Source: Variovorax boronicumulans (lineage in GTDB: Bacteria > Pseudomonadota > Gammaproteobacteria > Burkholderiales > Burkholderiaceae_C). Taken from it: DNA of 64,000 bases. Made by a program: the position numbers and the translations under genes. This document shows, piece by piece, positions 36,877-45,458 of the stretch (the stretch's first letter is position 1; the number at the start of each line of letters is the position of its first letter). The DNA lies in assembly GCF_007677875.1 (NCBI RefSeq), contig NZ_VEDO01000014.1, positions 62,001-126,000 on the forward strand, read 5' to 3'. Below the pieces are notes generated by a model, which was not told the origin of the DNA, searched no databases, and saw only the letters and a list, made by a program, of their open reading frames with translations.

Positions 36877-39756
36877 ATGAGCGACACCCCCGAACAACCC
36901 GGCCTGGCCGAACTGTCCAAGTCCTTCGAACCTGCCGCCCTCGAGGCTTACTGGGGGCCCGAATGGGAGCGCCGCGGCCTCGGCGCCGCGGGCGTGCGCG
37001 GCACGGGCGTGCCCGATGCGAACGCGCCCTCCTTCGCGATCCAGCTGCCGCCGCCCAACGTTACGGGCACGCTGCACATGGGCCATGCGTTCAACCAGAC
37101 CATCATGGACGCGCTGACACGCTACCACCGCATGGCGGGCTTCAACACGGCCTGGGTCCCCGGCACCGACCACGCCGGCATCGCCACGCAGATCGTGGTG
37201 GAGCGCCAGCTGCAGGAACAGGGCATCAGCCGCCACGACCTGGGCCGCGCCGCGTTCACGGCCAAGGTCTGGGAGTGGAAGCAGCAATCGGGCAACACCA
37301 TCACCACGCAGATGCGCCGCATGGGCGACAGCGTGGACTGGAGCCGCGAGTACTTCACGATGGACGACAAGCTGTCCAGGGTCGTGACCGACACCTTCGT
37401 GAAGCTCTACGAGCAGGGCCTGATCTACCGCGGCAAGCGCCTCGTGAACTGGGACCCAAAGCTGCAGTCCGCCGTGTCCGATCTGGAGGTCGAGAGCGAG
37501 GAGAAGGACGGCTCGCTGTGGCACATCGCCTATCCGCTGGCCGATGGCTCGGGAAGCCTCACCGTGGCGACGACGCGGCCCGAGACCATGCTGGGCGACG
37601 TGGCGGTGATGGTGCATCCCGAGGACGAGCGCTACACCCACTTGATCGGCAAGACCGTGGTGCTGCCGCTGGTGGGCCGCGAAATTCCGGTCATCGCCGA
37701 CGACTACGTCGACAAGGCCTTCGGCACGGGCGTCGTCAAGGTCACGCCCGCGCATGACGTGAACGACTACGCCGTGGGCCAGCGCCACAAGCTGCCCATG
37801 ATCTGCGTGCTGACGCTGCAGGCGACCATCAACGACGAGGCGCCCGAGAAGTACCGCGGCCTGAACCGCTTCGTGGCGCGCAAGGCCATCGTGGCCGACC
37901 TGGAGGCCATCGGCGCGCTGGTGGAGACCAAGAAGCACAAGCTCACGGTGCCGGTCTGCACGCGCACGGGCGAGGTGGTCGAGCCCATGCTGACCGACCA
38001 GTGGTTCGTCGCCATGACCAAGGTCTCGGAGCAGGATCCGACCGGCAAGAGCATCGCGCAGAAGGCCATCGACGCCGTCAAGAGCGGCGAGGTGCGCTTC
38101 GTGCCCGAGAACTGGGTGAACACGTATGACCAGTGGATGGGCAACATCCAGGACTGGTGCATCAGCCGCCAGCTCTGGTGGGGCCACCAGATCCCGGCCT
38201 GGTACGACGAGGACGGCAAGGTCTACGTGGCGCGCAGCGAGGCCGATGCGCAAGCGCAGGCCCCCGGCAAGACGCTCAGGCGCGACGAGGATGTGCTCGA
38301 CACCTGGTACTCCTCCGCGCTCGTGCCCTTCTCCACCATGGGCTGGCCGCATCAGACCGACGCGCCCACCGACGACTACAACCTGTACCTGCCCTCCACG
38401 GTGCTCGTGACGGGCTACGACATCATCTTCTTCTGGGTCGCCCGGATGATCATGATGACGACCCACTTCACGGGCCGCGTGCCGTTCAGGCACGTCTACA
38501 TCCACGGCCTGGTGCGCGACGCACAAGGCAAGAAGATGAGCAAGTCCGAAGGCAACGTGCTCGACCCGGTGGACCTCATCGACGGCATCGCGCTGGCCCC
38601 GCTGCTGGACAAGCGCACCACCGGCCTGCGCAAGCCCGAGACCGCACCCCAGGTGCGCAAGAACACCGAGAAGGAGTTCCCTGAGGGCATTCCGGCCTAC
38701 GGCGCGGACGCGCTGCGCTTCACCTTCGCGGCGCTCGCATCGCTGGGCCGCAGCATCAACTTCGACAGCAAGCGCTGCGAGGGCTACCGCAACTTCTGCA
38801 ACAAGCTCTGGAACGCCACGCGCTTCGTGCTGATGCACTGCGAAGGGCGCGACTGCGGCTTGGCCGAGCACACCAAGGAGCAGTGCCAGCCCGGCGGTGA
38901 ATTCCACGGCTACATGCGTTTCAGCCAGGCCGACCGCTGGATCAGCTCGGTGCTGCAGCAGGTCGAGGCCGAGATCGCCAAGGGCTTCGCCGAGTACCGG
39001 CTGGACAACGTGGCCAACGCGCTCTACGACTTCGTCTGGAACCAGTTCTGCGACTGGTACCTGGAAATCGCCAAGGTGCAGATCCAGACCGGCAGCGAGG
39101 CCGAGCAGCGTGCCACGCGGCGCACGCTGATCCGCACGCTGGAGGCCATCCTGCGTCTGGCGCACCCCATCATCCCGTTCATCACCGAAGCGCTGTGGCA
39201 GAAGGTGGCCCCGGTGGCCGGTCTGCCCGGCCCCTCGGTCGCCGTGGCGAAGTATCCGCAGGCGCAGCCGGCCAAGATCGACGAGGCCGCCATCGCGCAC
39301 ATGGCCAGGCTGCGCGCCGTGGTCGATGCCTGCCGCAACCTGCGTGGCGAGATGAACGTGTCGCCGGCCACCCGGCTGCCGCTCTACGTGGTCGGCGATG
39401 CCGAATTCATGCGCGGTGCCGCGCCCGTTCTGCAGGCCCTGGCCAAGCTGGCCGAGGTCAAGGTGTTCGACGACGAGACCGCCTGGCAGGCCGCTGCGCA
39501 GTCGGCCCCCGTGGCCGTAGTGGGCGAGGCGCGTCTGGCCTTGTACGTGGAGGTCGACGTGGCGGCCGAGAAGGCGCGTCTGGGCAAGGAAGTGGCCCGC
39601 ATCCAGGGCGAGATCGCCAAGGCCAACGGCAAGCTGTCCAACGAGGCCTTCGTCGCGAAGGCACCGCCGGCCGTCATCGAGCAGGAAAAAAAGCGCGTGG
39701 CCGACTTCGGCGCCACGTTACAGAGGCTTCAAACGCAACTTGTACGATTGGGCTGA
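36877..39756 (+). CDS. valS: Valyl-tRNA synthetase
   Basis: 959 residues, class I synthetase. The HIGH motif is in [15 protein letters not shown] and the KMSKS motif is [13 protein letters not shown]. The editing domain ([13 protein letters not shown]) and a C-terminal coiled coil (about the last 70 residues, [16 protein letters not shown]) are present. The start MSDTPEQPG was chosen over an upstream ATG at 36841 because of the usual N-terminus. galU follows in the same direction after 101 bp. Confidence 0.97.
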   Translation: MSDTPEQPGLAELSKSFEPAALEAYWGPEWERRGLGAAGVRGTGVPDANAPSFAIQLPPPNVTGTLHMGHAFNQTIMDALTRYHRMAGFNTAWVPGTDHAGIATQIVVERQLQEQGISRHDLGRAAFTAKVWEWKQQSGNTITTQMRRMGDSVDWSREYFTMDDKLSRVVTDTFVKLYEQGLIYRGKRLVNWDPKLQSAVSDLEVESEEKDGSLWHIAYPLADGSGSLTVATTRPETMLGDVAVMVHPEDERYTHLIGKTVVLPLVGREIPVIADDYVDKAFGTGVVKVTPAHDVNDYAVGQRHKLPMICVLTLQATINDEAPEKYRGLNRFVARKAIVADLEAIGALVETKKHKLTVPVCTRTGEVVEPMLTDQWFVAMTKVSEQDPTGKSIAQKAIDAVKSGEVRFVPENWVNTYDQWMGNIQDWCISRQLWWGHQIPAWYDEDGKVYVARSEADAQAQAPGKTLRRDEDVLDTWYSSALVPFSTMGWPHQTDAPTDDYNLYLPSTVLVTGYDIIFFWVARMIMMTTHFTGRVPFRHVYIHGLVRDAQGKKMSKSEGNVLDPVDLIDGIALAPLLDKRTTGLRKPETAPQVRKNTEKEFPEGIPAYGADALRFTFAALASLGRSINFDSKRCEGYRNFCNKLWNATRFVLMHCEGRDCGLAEHTKEQCQPGGEFHGYMRFSQADRWISSVLQQVEAEIAKGFAEYRLDNVANALYDFVWNQFCDWYLEIAKVQIQTGSEAEQRATRRTLIRTLEAILRLAHPIIPFITEALWQKVAPVAGLPGPSVAVAKYPQAQPAKIDEAAIAHMARLRAVVDACRNLRGEMNVSPATRLPLYVVGDAEFMRGAAPVLQALAKLAEVKVFDDETAWQAAAQSAPVAVVGEARLALYVEVDVAAEKARLGKEVARIQGEIAKANGKLSNEAFVAKAPPAVIEQEKKRVADFGATLQRLQTQLVRLG

Positions 39757-39857
39757 CAGCAGCGCTCCGCTCCGGATGGCATATGCATTGCTTGCCCGGC
39801 GGTATGCTGCCGCGTTTTTTGTGCTTCCCAATCCAATAGAAAGCGATCTGCATCACC

Positions 39858-40760
39858 ATGTCCAGCTACCAGAAGACCGTCACCAAAGCCGTTTTCCCCG
39901 TTGCCGGTCTCGGCACGCGTTTCCTGCCTGCCACCAAGGCCCAGCCCAAGGAGATGCTGCCTGTGGTGGACAAGCCGCTCATCCAGTACGCGGTCGAAGA
40001 GGCTTATGCGGCCGGCATCCGGCAGATGATTTTCGTGACCGGGCGTAACAAGCGCGCGATCGAAGACCACTTCGACACCGCCTACGAGCTCGAGAGCGAA
40101 CTGGAGACTGCGGGCAAGAAGGAACTGCTGGCCCTGGTGCGCTCCGTGGCGCCCGACGACATGAACTGCTCCTTCGTGCGCCAGCCGCGTTCGCTGGGCC
40201 TGGGCCATGCCGTGCTGTGCGCCGAGCACCTGGTCGGCAACGAACCCTTCGGCGTGCTGCTGGCCGACGACCTCATGATCGGCCCGGCCGGTGGCAAGCC
40301 GGTGCTGGCGCAGATGACGGACGCCTTCAGCCGCCTGGGCACCTCGCTTCTGGCTGTGCAGGAAGTCCCGCTGGAGCAGGTGCGCCGCTACGGCATTGTG
40401 GCCGGCGAGAAGGTCACCAACATCGAAGGGGGCCGCCTCACGCGCGTGAGCCACATGGTGGAGAAGCCGGCACCCGAATCGGCACCCTCGCGCATGGGCG
40501 TGGCCGGCCGCTACATCCTGACGCCGGCCGTGTTCGGCCACATCCGCAACCAGGAGCGCGGCGCCGGTGGCGAAATCCAGCTGACCGACGGCATCGCCGG
40601 CCTGCTGAACACCGAAATCGTGCATGCCTTCGAGTACGAGGGCAAGCGCTTCGACTGCGGCAGCAAGCACGGCTTCCTGGAAGCCACGGTGGAACTGGCG
40701 CTGCAGCACCCGGAAGTCAGCAAGGGCTTCCGCGAATACCTGAAGTCGCTCGCCATCTGA
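39858..40760 (+). CDS. galU: UTP-glucose-1-phosphate uridylyltransferase
   Basis: 300 residues. The nucleotidyltransferase motif is [24 protein letters not shown], with the GVLLADDLM metal site, [11 protein letters not shown] and FDCGSKHGF blocks. It makes UDP-glucose for exopolysaccharide, trehalose and envelope sugars. The 101 bp between valS and galU probably hold its own promoter. Confidence 0.97.
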   Translation: MSSYQKTVTKAVFPVAGLGTRFLPATKAQPKEMLPVVDKPLIQYAVEEAYAAGIRQMIFVTGRNKRAIEDHFDTAYELESELETAGKKELLALVRSVAPDDMNCSFVRQPRSLGLGHAVLCAEHLVGNEPFGVLLADDLMIGPAGGKPVLAQMTDAFSRLGTSLLAVQEVPLEQVRRYGIVAGEKVTNIEGGRLTRVSHMVEKPAPESAPSRMGVAGRYILTPAVFGHIRNQERGAGGEIQLTDGIAGLLNTEIVHAFEYEGKRFDCGSKHGFLEATVELALQHPEVSKGFREYLKSLAI

Positions 40761-40772
40761 AAACGGCATACC

Positions 40773-40791
40773 GGCGCCCGGCCCGGGCGCC
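40773..40791. terminator. Possible bidirectional hairpin between galU and the tusA-like gene
   Basis: GGCGCCCGG and CCGGGCGCC flank a single C, a GC-rich hairpin between convergent gene ends. The T-tract is poor on both sides (GCCGTTTTC on the minus strand), so termination strength is uncertain. Confidence 0.4.
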
Positions 40792-40796
40792 TGGCT

Positions 40797-41036
40797 TCAG
40801 CGCCGGCGCAGCACGTGGATGAACTCGGTGCCCACGGTGCTCTGCTGCACCAGTTCGTTGCCCGTCTGCTTGGCGAAGGCCTGAAAGTCGCGCATGGACC
40901 CGGGATCGGTCGCCACCACGCGCAGCAGCTTGCCGCTGTCCATGTCGCTCAGCGCCTTCTTGGCCTTGAGGATGGGCAGCGGGCAGTTCAGGCCGCGGGT
41001 GTCGATTTCCTTGTCGATGCTGATGTCGGTGTCCAT
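40797..41036 (-). CDS. TusA/SirA-like sulfurtransferase
   Basis: 79 residues with the family signature DTRGLNCPLPILKAKKAL, in which CPxP carries the persulfide Cys. TusA-like proteins relay sulfur for tRNA thiolation or molybdenum cofactor. It is convergent with galU and lies 29 nt downstream of a Nudix gene on the same strand. Which TusA paralogue it is cannot be told. Confidence 0.92.
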   Translation of the reverse strand: MDTDISIDKEIDTRGLNCPLPILKAKKALSDMDSGKLLRVVATDPGSMRDFQAFAKQTGNELVQQSTVGTEFIHVLRRR

Positions 41037-41065
41037 GGGGCTCCTCGCGATGCGGCGGATTCTAG

Positions 41066-41581
41066 TCAGCGCTCCAGGTACTGCGGCGTGATACCGCGCG
41101 AGAGCAACCACTTGGCCAGCGCCTGCCCAGTGCCGGCGCGCCAGCACTTCACATCCTCCAGCGCATAGAGCCGGTAGTCCGCGAGCTCGGGCGACAGGCG
41201 CACCTCGCCATGGGCCTGGGCGTGGTAAGCAATGATGACCTGGTTCATGCGCTGGAAGTCGTAGACGCCGACGAGGTCGAGCGCACTGACCTCGAGCGCC
41301 GTCTCCTCCTGGATCTCGCGCCGGATGCCTTCCTCCGGCGATTCTCCGGCTTCCATGAAGCCCGTGATCAGCGCGTACATCTTGCCGGGCCACGCAGCAT
41401 TGCGCGCCAGCAGCACCTTGCCCTCGTACTCGATGATGGCGGCCAGCACGGGCGTCGGGTTGTTCCAGTGCGTGTAGCCGCAGGACACGCAGCGCAGGCG
41501 TTCCTTGGCGCCGCCGTCCTCCAGCGAGGTGATCCATTCCAGCGGCGTGGCGCACTGGGGGCAGAACTTGAAGGGCTGCAT
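41066..41581 (-). CDS. Nudix hydrolase with N-terminal zinc ribbon (NudC-like)
   Basis: 171 residues. An N-terminal zinc ribbon has two CxxC pairs (KFCPQCATP and CVSCGYTHW). The Nudix box follows as GFMEAGESPEEGIRREIQEE. Zinc-ribbon Nudix proteins hydrolyse NAD(H), decap NAD-RNA or act on ADP-sugars; this one is shorter than NudC of E. coli (257 residues). The substrate is not determined. Confidence 0.88.
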   Translation of the reverse strand: MQPFKFCPQCATPLEWITSLEDGGAKERLRCVSCGYTHWNNPTPVLAAIIEYEGKVLLARNAAWPGKMYALITGFMEAGESPEEGIRREIQEETALEVSALDLVGVYDFQRMNQVIIAYHAQAHGEVRLSPELADYRLYALEDVKCWRAGTGQALAKWLLSRGITPQYLER

Positions 41582-41647
41582 GGTGATCCTTGAATACCTT
41601 GCGCTTTGCGCGACGGTGCCGACCGCCTTCGGGCGGCTCGGCGGCGG

Positions 41648-42550
41648 TCAGGCCGGGAAGACGCCGGTGGACAGGTAGCGGTCGCCGCGGTCGCAGACCA
41701 CGAAGACGATGGTGGCGTTCTGCTCGCGCTGCGCGATCTGCTGCGCGACCCAGCAGGCGCCGGCGGCCGAGATGCCCGCGAAGATGCCTTCCTCGCGCGC
41801 GAGCCGCCGGCACATCTCCTCCGCGTCGTCCTGGGCCACGTTGACCGTCTCGTCGACGCACGCGGGGTCGTAGATCTTGGGCAGGTATTCCTGCGGCCAC
41901 TTGCGGATGCCCGGGATGCGCGAGCCCTCGCTGGGCTGGGCGCCGATGACCTGGATCGCCGGGTTCTTCTCTTTGAGGAAGCGCGACACGCCCGTGATCG
42001 TGCCCGTGGTGCCCATGGCGCTCACGAAATGCGTGATGCGGCCCTGCGTAGCCTCCCAGAGCTCAGGGCCGGTGGTTTCGTAGTGGATGCGCGGGTTGTC
42101 GGCATTGGCGAACTGGTCGAGCACGCGGCCCTTGCCGTCGCGTTGCATCTGCTCGGCGAGGTCGCGCGCGTATTCCATGCCCCCGCTCTTGGGCGTCAGC
42201 AGCAGTTCGGCGCCGAAGGCCTTCATGGTCTGGGCCCGTTCAATCGACAGGTCCTCCGGCATGATCAGCACCATGCGGTAGCCCTTGATGGCGGCCGCCA
42301 TGGCCAGCGCGATGCCGGTGTTGCCCGAGGTGGCTTCGATCAACGTGTCCCCCGGCTTGATGTCGCCGCGCTCCTCGGCGCGCCGGATCATGGACACGGC
42401 AGGCCGGTCCTTCACCGAACCGGCCGGGTTGTTGCCCTCGAGCTTGCCCAGGACGACATTGCCGCGGGCCTTGTTGTCCGCAGCGCCGATGCGCTGCAAT
42501 GCCACGAGCGGCGTGCGGCCGATGGCGTCTTCAATCGTCGGGTATTGCAT
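41648..42550 (-). CDS. cysM: Cysteine synthase B (O-acetylserine sulfhydrylase)
   Basis: 300 residues, PLP fold type II. The Schiff-base Lys is in NPAGSVKDRPA and the substrate loop is EATSGNTG; MGTTGTITGVSR binds the phosphate. It forms cysteine from O-acetylserine and sulfide or thiosulfate. The N-terminus MQYPTIEDAIGRTPLV is typical of CysM rather than CysK. It is followed on the same strand by the Nudix and TusA-like genes, a loose sulfur-related group. Confidence 0.95.
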   Translation of the reverse strand: MQYPTIEDAIGRTPLVALQRIGAADNKARGNVVLGKLEGNNPAGSVKDRPAVSMIRRAEERGDIKPGDTLIEATSGNTGIALAMAAAIKGYRMVLIMPEDLSIERAQTMKAFGAELLLTPKSGGMEYARDLAEQMQRDGKGRVLDQFANADNPRIHYETTGPELWEATQGRITHFVSAMGTTGTITGVSRFLKEKNPAIQVIGAQPSEGSRIPGIRKWPQEYLPKIYDPACVDETVNVAQDDAEEMCRRLAREEGIFAGISAAGACWVAQQIAQREQNATIVFVVCDRGDRYLSTGVFPA

Positions 42551-42592
42551 GGCCGGACTGTGCCATAATTTCGGGCTGCCCATGGCGGCTAT

Positions 42593-42677
42593 GCCCGGGT
42601 GGTGAAATTGGTAGACGCAGGGGACTCAAAATCCCCCACCGAAAGGTGTGCCGGTTCGATTCCGGCCCCGGGCACCA
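42593..42677 (+). tRNA. tRNA-Leu (anticodon CAA)
   Basis: 85 nt with a complete cloverleaf. The acceptor stem GCCCGGG pairs with CCCGGGC, and the anticodon loop CTCAAAA gives anticodon CAA, which reads UUG. A long variable arm (ACCGAAAGGTG region) identifies a class II tRNA; the T-loop is GGTTCGATTCC, and CCA is encoded at 42675-42677. It lies at the edge of a prophage remnant, a typical integration target. Confidence 0.97.
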
Positions 42678-42752
42678 TAGCTTTCTTGCTACACAGCCGC
42701 TAGCACGTTCCGCATCTGTTCCGCGCGACGTTCCCCATTACTCCAAAGGAAA

Positions 42753-42780
42753 AGGCCCCGGACCTTCCCGCCCGGGGCCT
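42753..42780 (-). terminator. Intrinsic terminator after the prophage lysis genes
   Basis: AGGCCCCGG (42753-42761) and CCGGGGCCT (42772-42780) form a perfect 9-bp stem with a 10-nt loop. On the minus strand it is followed by TTTTCC, fitting termination of the leftward lysis operon. Confidence 0.75.
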
Positions 42781-42818
42781 GTGATGTTGGCGAACCGGCA
42801 GGAGACACCCCTGCGAAA

Positions 42819-43196
42819 CTAATCTAGCAGCGCGAACTTGCTATCTGGCGGTTCGCGGTACAGGTCAGCGATGGCGATCACCAAACCATTGCCGTCTGGG
42901 TGCGGGCGGGCGCGCGGCAGCACGCGACCTTCGGCTCTGGTGGCGCGCATGGTCTCAAAGCCAAGCTCGCGCATCTTGTCTCGGAAGGCGAGGAACAGCG
43001 GTCGAGAACTGATGAGCGAGGCGCGGCCGGCGTCGGTCTTTGCCAGGCCGTGAATCCACACCTCCGTTGGGTTCTCGTTGGTCCAGCTGATCAGGCAGAC
43101 CATCAGGTAGTCGGCCAGCGGCGGCGAGTTGGGATCGGCGTAGAACCGCACGAGGGCGCTGTTCGTGTCCTGCGGCATCACCTGCAGTCGGATCAT
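42819..43196 (-). CDS. Prophage-associated protein of unknown function
   Basis: 125 residues, not recognised with confidence. It contains LADYLMVCLISWTNENPTEVWIHGL, a KTDAGRASLISSRPLFLAFRDKMRELGF segment and an RAEGRVLPRARPHPDGNGLVIAIADL end. The mixed helix-strand pattern could be a small acyltransferase-like or phage-specific fold. The ATG at 43196 overlaps, as ATGA, the end of a coding-like frame upstream, so it belongs to the lysis operon. The frame stays open far upstream, but that part looks like a shadow. Confidence 0.65.
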   Translation of the reverse strand: MIRLQVMPQDTNSALVRFYADPNSPPLADYLMVCLISWTNENPTEVWIHGLAKTDAGRASLISSRPLFLAFRDKMRELGFETMRATRAEGRVLPRARPHPDGNGLVIAIADLYREPPDSKFALLD

Positions 43197-43426
43197 GGCT
43201 TGTCTCCAGTCGGCGCGCTGCATTGGCGCGCGTAGTCTTGTAAGGCCAACAGTTGGGCGCGCTCGGCGATCAGGGCGGCGCGTAAATCCCAGAGCTCCTG
43301 TCGAAAAGCTGCAGGGATCTCGGCGGCTGGAGTGTCCACGCCGGGGGCGGTGGAGGGGCTGGGCACACTGGCGGTGGCGGCGGTCAGCAGACGGCGGGGA
43401 TGCGCATCCCACCAGAGCCAGTAAGG
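43193..43426 (-). other. Coding-like segment in a third frame after Rz (possible Rz C-terminus or Rz1)
   Basis: In this frame the minus strand reads LLTAATASVPSPS, then IPAAFRQELWDLRAAL, then ALQDYARQCSAPTGDKP and stops, overlapping the next ATG by 4 nt. Codon choice looks like real coding, whereas the overlapping frames become Arg/Pro-rich. No ATG opens it; a GTG at 43366 is possible. It would join the Rz frame if one C were added to the C-run near 43396-43399, so a frameshift in Rz is one reading. A lipobox-bearing start (ALVGCA) in the +1 frame at 43463, as in lambda Rz1, is another. Confidence 0.45.
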
Positions 43427-43704
43427 TCACGAGCGCGGCGAGCGCTGTTGTCGGCGATTGCATCGGTCTTCTCCTGAGTCCGTATGGTGCCGATGGAGGC
43501 CACGGCCAGCTGCGTGGCTTGCTGGGCCTTCTGCGCGGCCTGTGCGGCTTGGCTGGTGCCATCGGCGATGCGCTGCAGCTGTACCGCGTGCGCGGCCTTG
43601 GTGCGGAAGTGGTCGGCCTGTTCATTTGCAAGCCGGACGGTCTGCAGGCCAGCGGCAGCCAGGGCGGCGGCAATGGCGATCTCGCGCCACCAGGCGAGGA
43701 TCAC
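43384..43704 (-). CDS. Rz-like inner-membrane spanin
   Basis: 106 residues from a GTG at 43704 that overlaps the endolysin stop (GTGA). One N-terminal membrane segment (LAWWREIAIAAALAAAGL) is followed by a helical, coiled-coil-like periplasmic part (QAAQAAQKAQQATQLA). This is the layout of phage i-spanins, which disrupt the outer membrane after the endolysin acts. It ends abruptly in GGMRIPAVC, probably because of a frameshift. Confidence 0.7.
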   Translation of the reverse strand: MILAWWREIAIAAALAAAGLQTVRLANEQADHFRTKAAHAVQLQRIADGTSQAAQAAQKAQQATQLAVASIGTIRTQEKTDAIADNSARRARDLTGSGGMRIPAVC

Positions 43705-44135
43705 GAGAGAAACAGAGCGCGCTCTTCGTCGCGCCGCCTCTTGAGACCTGGGAGGATCTCGCCACTGGCGCGCGTCCAGCGTGGGAACTGGTCGGCTGCG
43801 CCGCGGTAGTCGCCCATGTTCAACAAGCGCAGTAGCGTTGAGCTGCGGAATGCGTCAGCGCCAATGTTGAAGACCAGGCTTACCAGTGCATCGAGTTGGT
43901 TCTGGTTGAGTGCCACGCGGACGGCACCAGAGACTGCAGCCTCCGCAGTTGCCAGATCATCGGCTAGTAGCCGCATCGCTTGCTCGTGGGTGATCTTGTC
44001 GCCCTTTTTGACCCCGCCCGCATGACCGACGCCAATGGTCCACGGCTCGCCGCCGGTCCCTGGGTCGGGGTACGCCACCAGACGCAGGCCCTCGTGCTTT
44101 GCGATCTGCTCGCGTACATATGCGGATGTCTTCAT
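43701..44135 (-). CDS. Phage endolysin (GH24 lysozyme)
   Basis: 144 residues of T4/lambdoid lysozyme type. The catalytic Glu is in AKHEGLRLVAYPDP, followed by TIGVGHAGGV with the Thr, and the C-terminal NQNQLDALVSLVFNIGADAF and FPRWTRASGEILPGLKRRRDEE blocks. It cleaves peptidoglycan. There is no signal-anchor sequence, so release depends on the holin. RBS AAAGG precedes the ATG. It is followed by the spanin gene with a 4-nt overlap. Confidence 0.92.
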   Translation of the reverse strand: MKTSAYVREQIAKHEGLRLVAYPDPGTGGEPWTIGVGHAGGVKKGDKITHEQAMRLLADDLATAEAAVSGAVRVALNQNQLDALVSLVFNIGADAFRSSTLLRLLNMGDYRGAADQFPRWTRASGEILPGLKRRRDEERALFLS

Positions 44136-44204
44136 GATTTGCCTTTCGTTCGGCAATGCAGCGGCTGGCCTGGTGACCACCAGACCGGCCGTACTAGGTC
44201 AGGA

Positions 44205-44699
44205 TCAGCGCTCGCCGAAGGTGGCGTGCATGGATGCCGGCGGCTCAGGCGGCGCAGCACCACGAAGGCGCTGACGTGCGTTTGCAATGGCGCCGGCGGT
44301 GAAGCGGTCCAAGATGCCGAGCCATCTGCCCCGGCTGGCCCCTGCGGCCACGATGATCAGGACACGAAAGTCCCGCGTGATGAGCGGCAGCGTCCAGTCC
44401 GACCACCCGCTCACGAAACTGTTGTAGCCCTGGATTAGCAGGAAGGTTGCAGCACCGCCGAACAGGGCGACCACCATGTCTTTGATCAGCACCAGCCGGA
44501 CATTGCCGACCAGCTGCTCTCTGGACACAAGGGTCAGGATGGTGCGCGCGGCACCGCCCACCAGGCCGGCCGCAAATGCCAGAAGCAGCGACACCCAGTC
44601 ATACCCTGCCAGATCCTCTGCAAGCGAGGACTGGGCGTAGCACAGGGCGCTGTAGGTGACCAGCCAGACAAGGATCAGCGCGTCAACGTGCCTGCGCAT
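44205..44699 (-). CDS. Holin-like membrane protein of the lysis cassette
   Basis: 164 residues. Three or four hydrophobic segments (ALILVWLVTYSALCYA, WVSLLLAFAAGLVGGAA, MVVALFGGAATFLLI, FRVLIIVAAGA) and a basic C-terminal tail. Placed directly before the endolysin gene, it is most simply the holin, although it is long for one. The ATG at 44699 has GAGAGG upstream. Family not recognised beyond this. Confidence 0.65.
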   Translation of the reverse strand: MRRHVDALILVWLVTYSALCYAQSSLAEDLAGYDWVSLLLAFAAGLVGGAARTILTLVSREQLVGNVRLVLIKDMVVALFGGAATFLLIQGYNSFVSGWSDWTLPLITRDFRVLIIVAAGASRGRWLGILDRFTAGAIANARQRLRGAAPPEPPASMHATFGER

Positions 44700-44787
44700 T
44701 GATGACCTCTCGCCGTTGTTGAGCAACGAGCGAGACGCCCTGAGCGCCACCGACAAGAAGCGACCCAAACGCGCGGAGCCCGTGCGC

Positions 44788-45309
44788 TCAACCGTCCATG
44801 CCGTCAGTGGTGTCGGCTGCGCGCCAGAGCCCACCCTTGTGCTTGGCGAAAGTGCCGCGCCGATAGCTCTTGCGCTCATCGATGGAAGGGAGCACGTCGA
44901 TCTCGGAGGCGTCGCGGCCAAGTTCACCGTCGCGACCGTCCCGCCGTCCCGGCCATCAACGCCAGGAGCGCCCGGCATGCCATCCATGCCAGCGGCGCCG
45001 TCCTTGCCGTCGATACCATCGCGGCCGGGCTGCCCGTCCTTGCCGTCGGCGCCTGGTGCCCCGTCAAGGCCTGATGCGCCGTTGGCACCACGCTCGCCGT
45101 CCTTGCCACCCACGCCATCACGCCCGGGCGCGCCGTCCTGGCCATCCTTGCCTGCTGCGCCGGGCTCACCCTGCGGACCAGCCGGCAACGCCTTCACCTG
45201 CTCGAGCAGCGGCGCCACGGCGCGCGCGACTTCATCGGCCACGTACTTCTGTACGGACGAAGACGGCAGCGGCTAGGGCCTCGCTGTCTGGGGTGGTGGT
45301 CTGGGTCAT
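44788..45309 (-). pseudogene. Collagen-like phage tail fibre, frameshifted
   Basis: The product can only be read by joining frames. It starts as MTQTTTPDSEALAAAV at 45309, shifts near 45255-45265 into QKYVADEVARAVAPLLEQV and about 30 Gly-X-Y triplets (GPQGEPG, GKDGQDG and so on), then shifts near 44935 into GELGRDASEIDVLP, SIDERKSYRRGTF and AADTTDGMDG, stopping at 44788. The last part matches phage fibre or host-specificity tails with a carbohydrate-binding-like end. Two shifts in a 520-bp gene indicate decay. Confidence 0.7.
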
Positions 45310-45458
45310 GTGAAGTAACGCTTCCGTTGGTGCCTCATAGGCGCTGCCGGGGGGTATCAACCAAAAAGATGATGACGGGTGTTGTGCGCCGCAACAATTG
45401 GAAACATGAGTTGGTACGATCCGCTGCTGAGCAGCACAAACGTCGCACGGAGTCCAGC

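Noticed and set aside
42819-43463. A single fused protein from the lipobox start at 43463 to the stop at 42819
   Set aside because: The middle of this frame turns Arg/Pro-rich like a shadow, while another frame there has normal coding composition.
44656-45276. Long + strand frame rich in PSLPSAPGAP repeats
   Set aside because: It is the reverse-strand reflection of the Gly-X-Y collagen-like repeats; the minus-strand frame has phage-fibre sequence and context.
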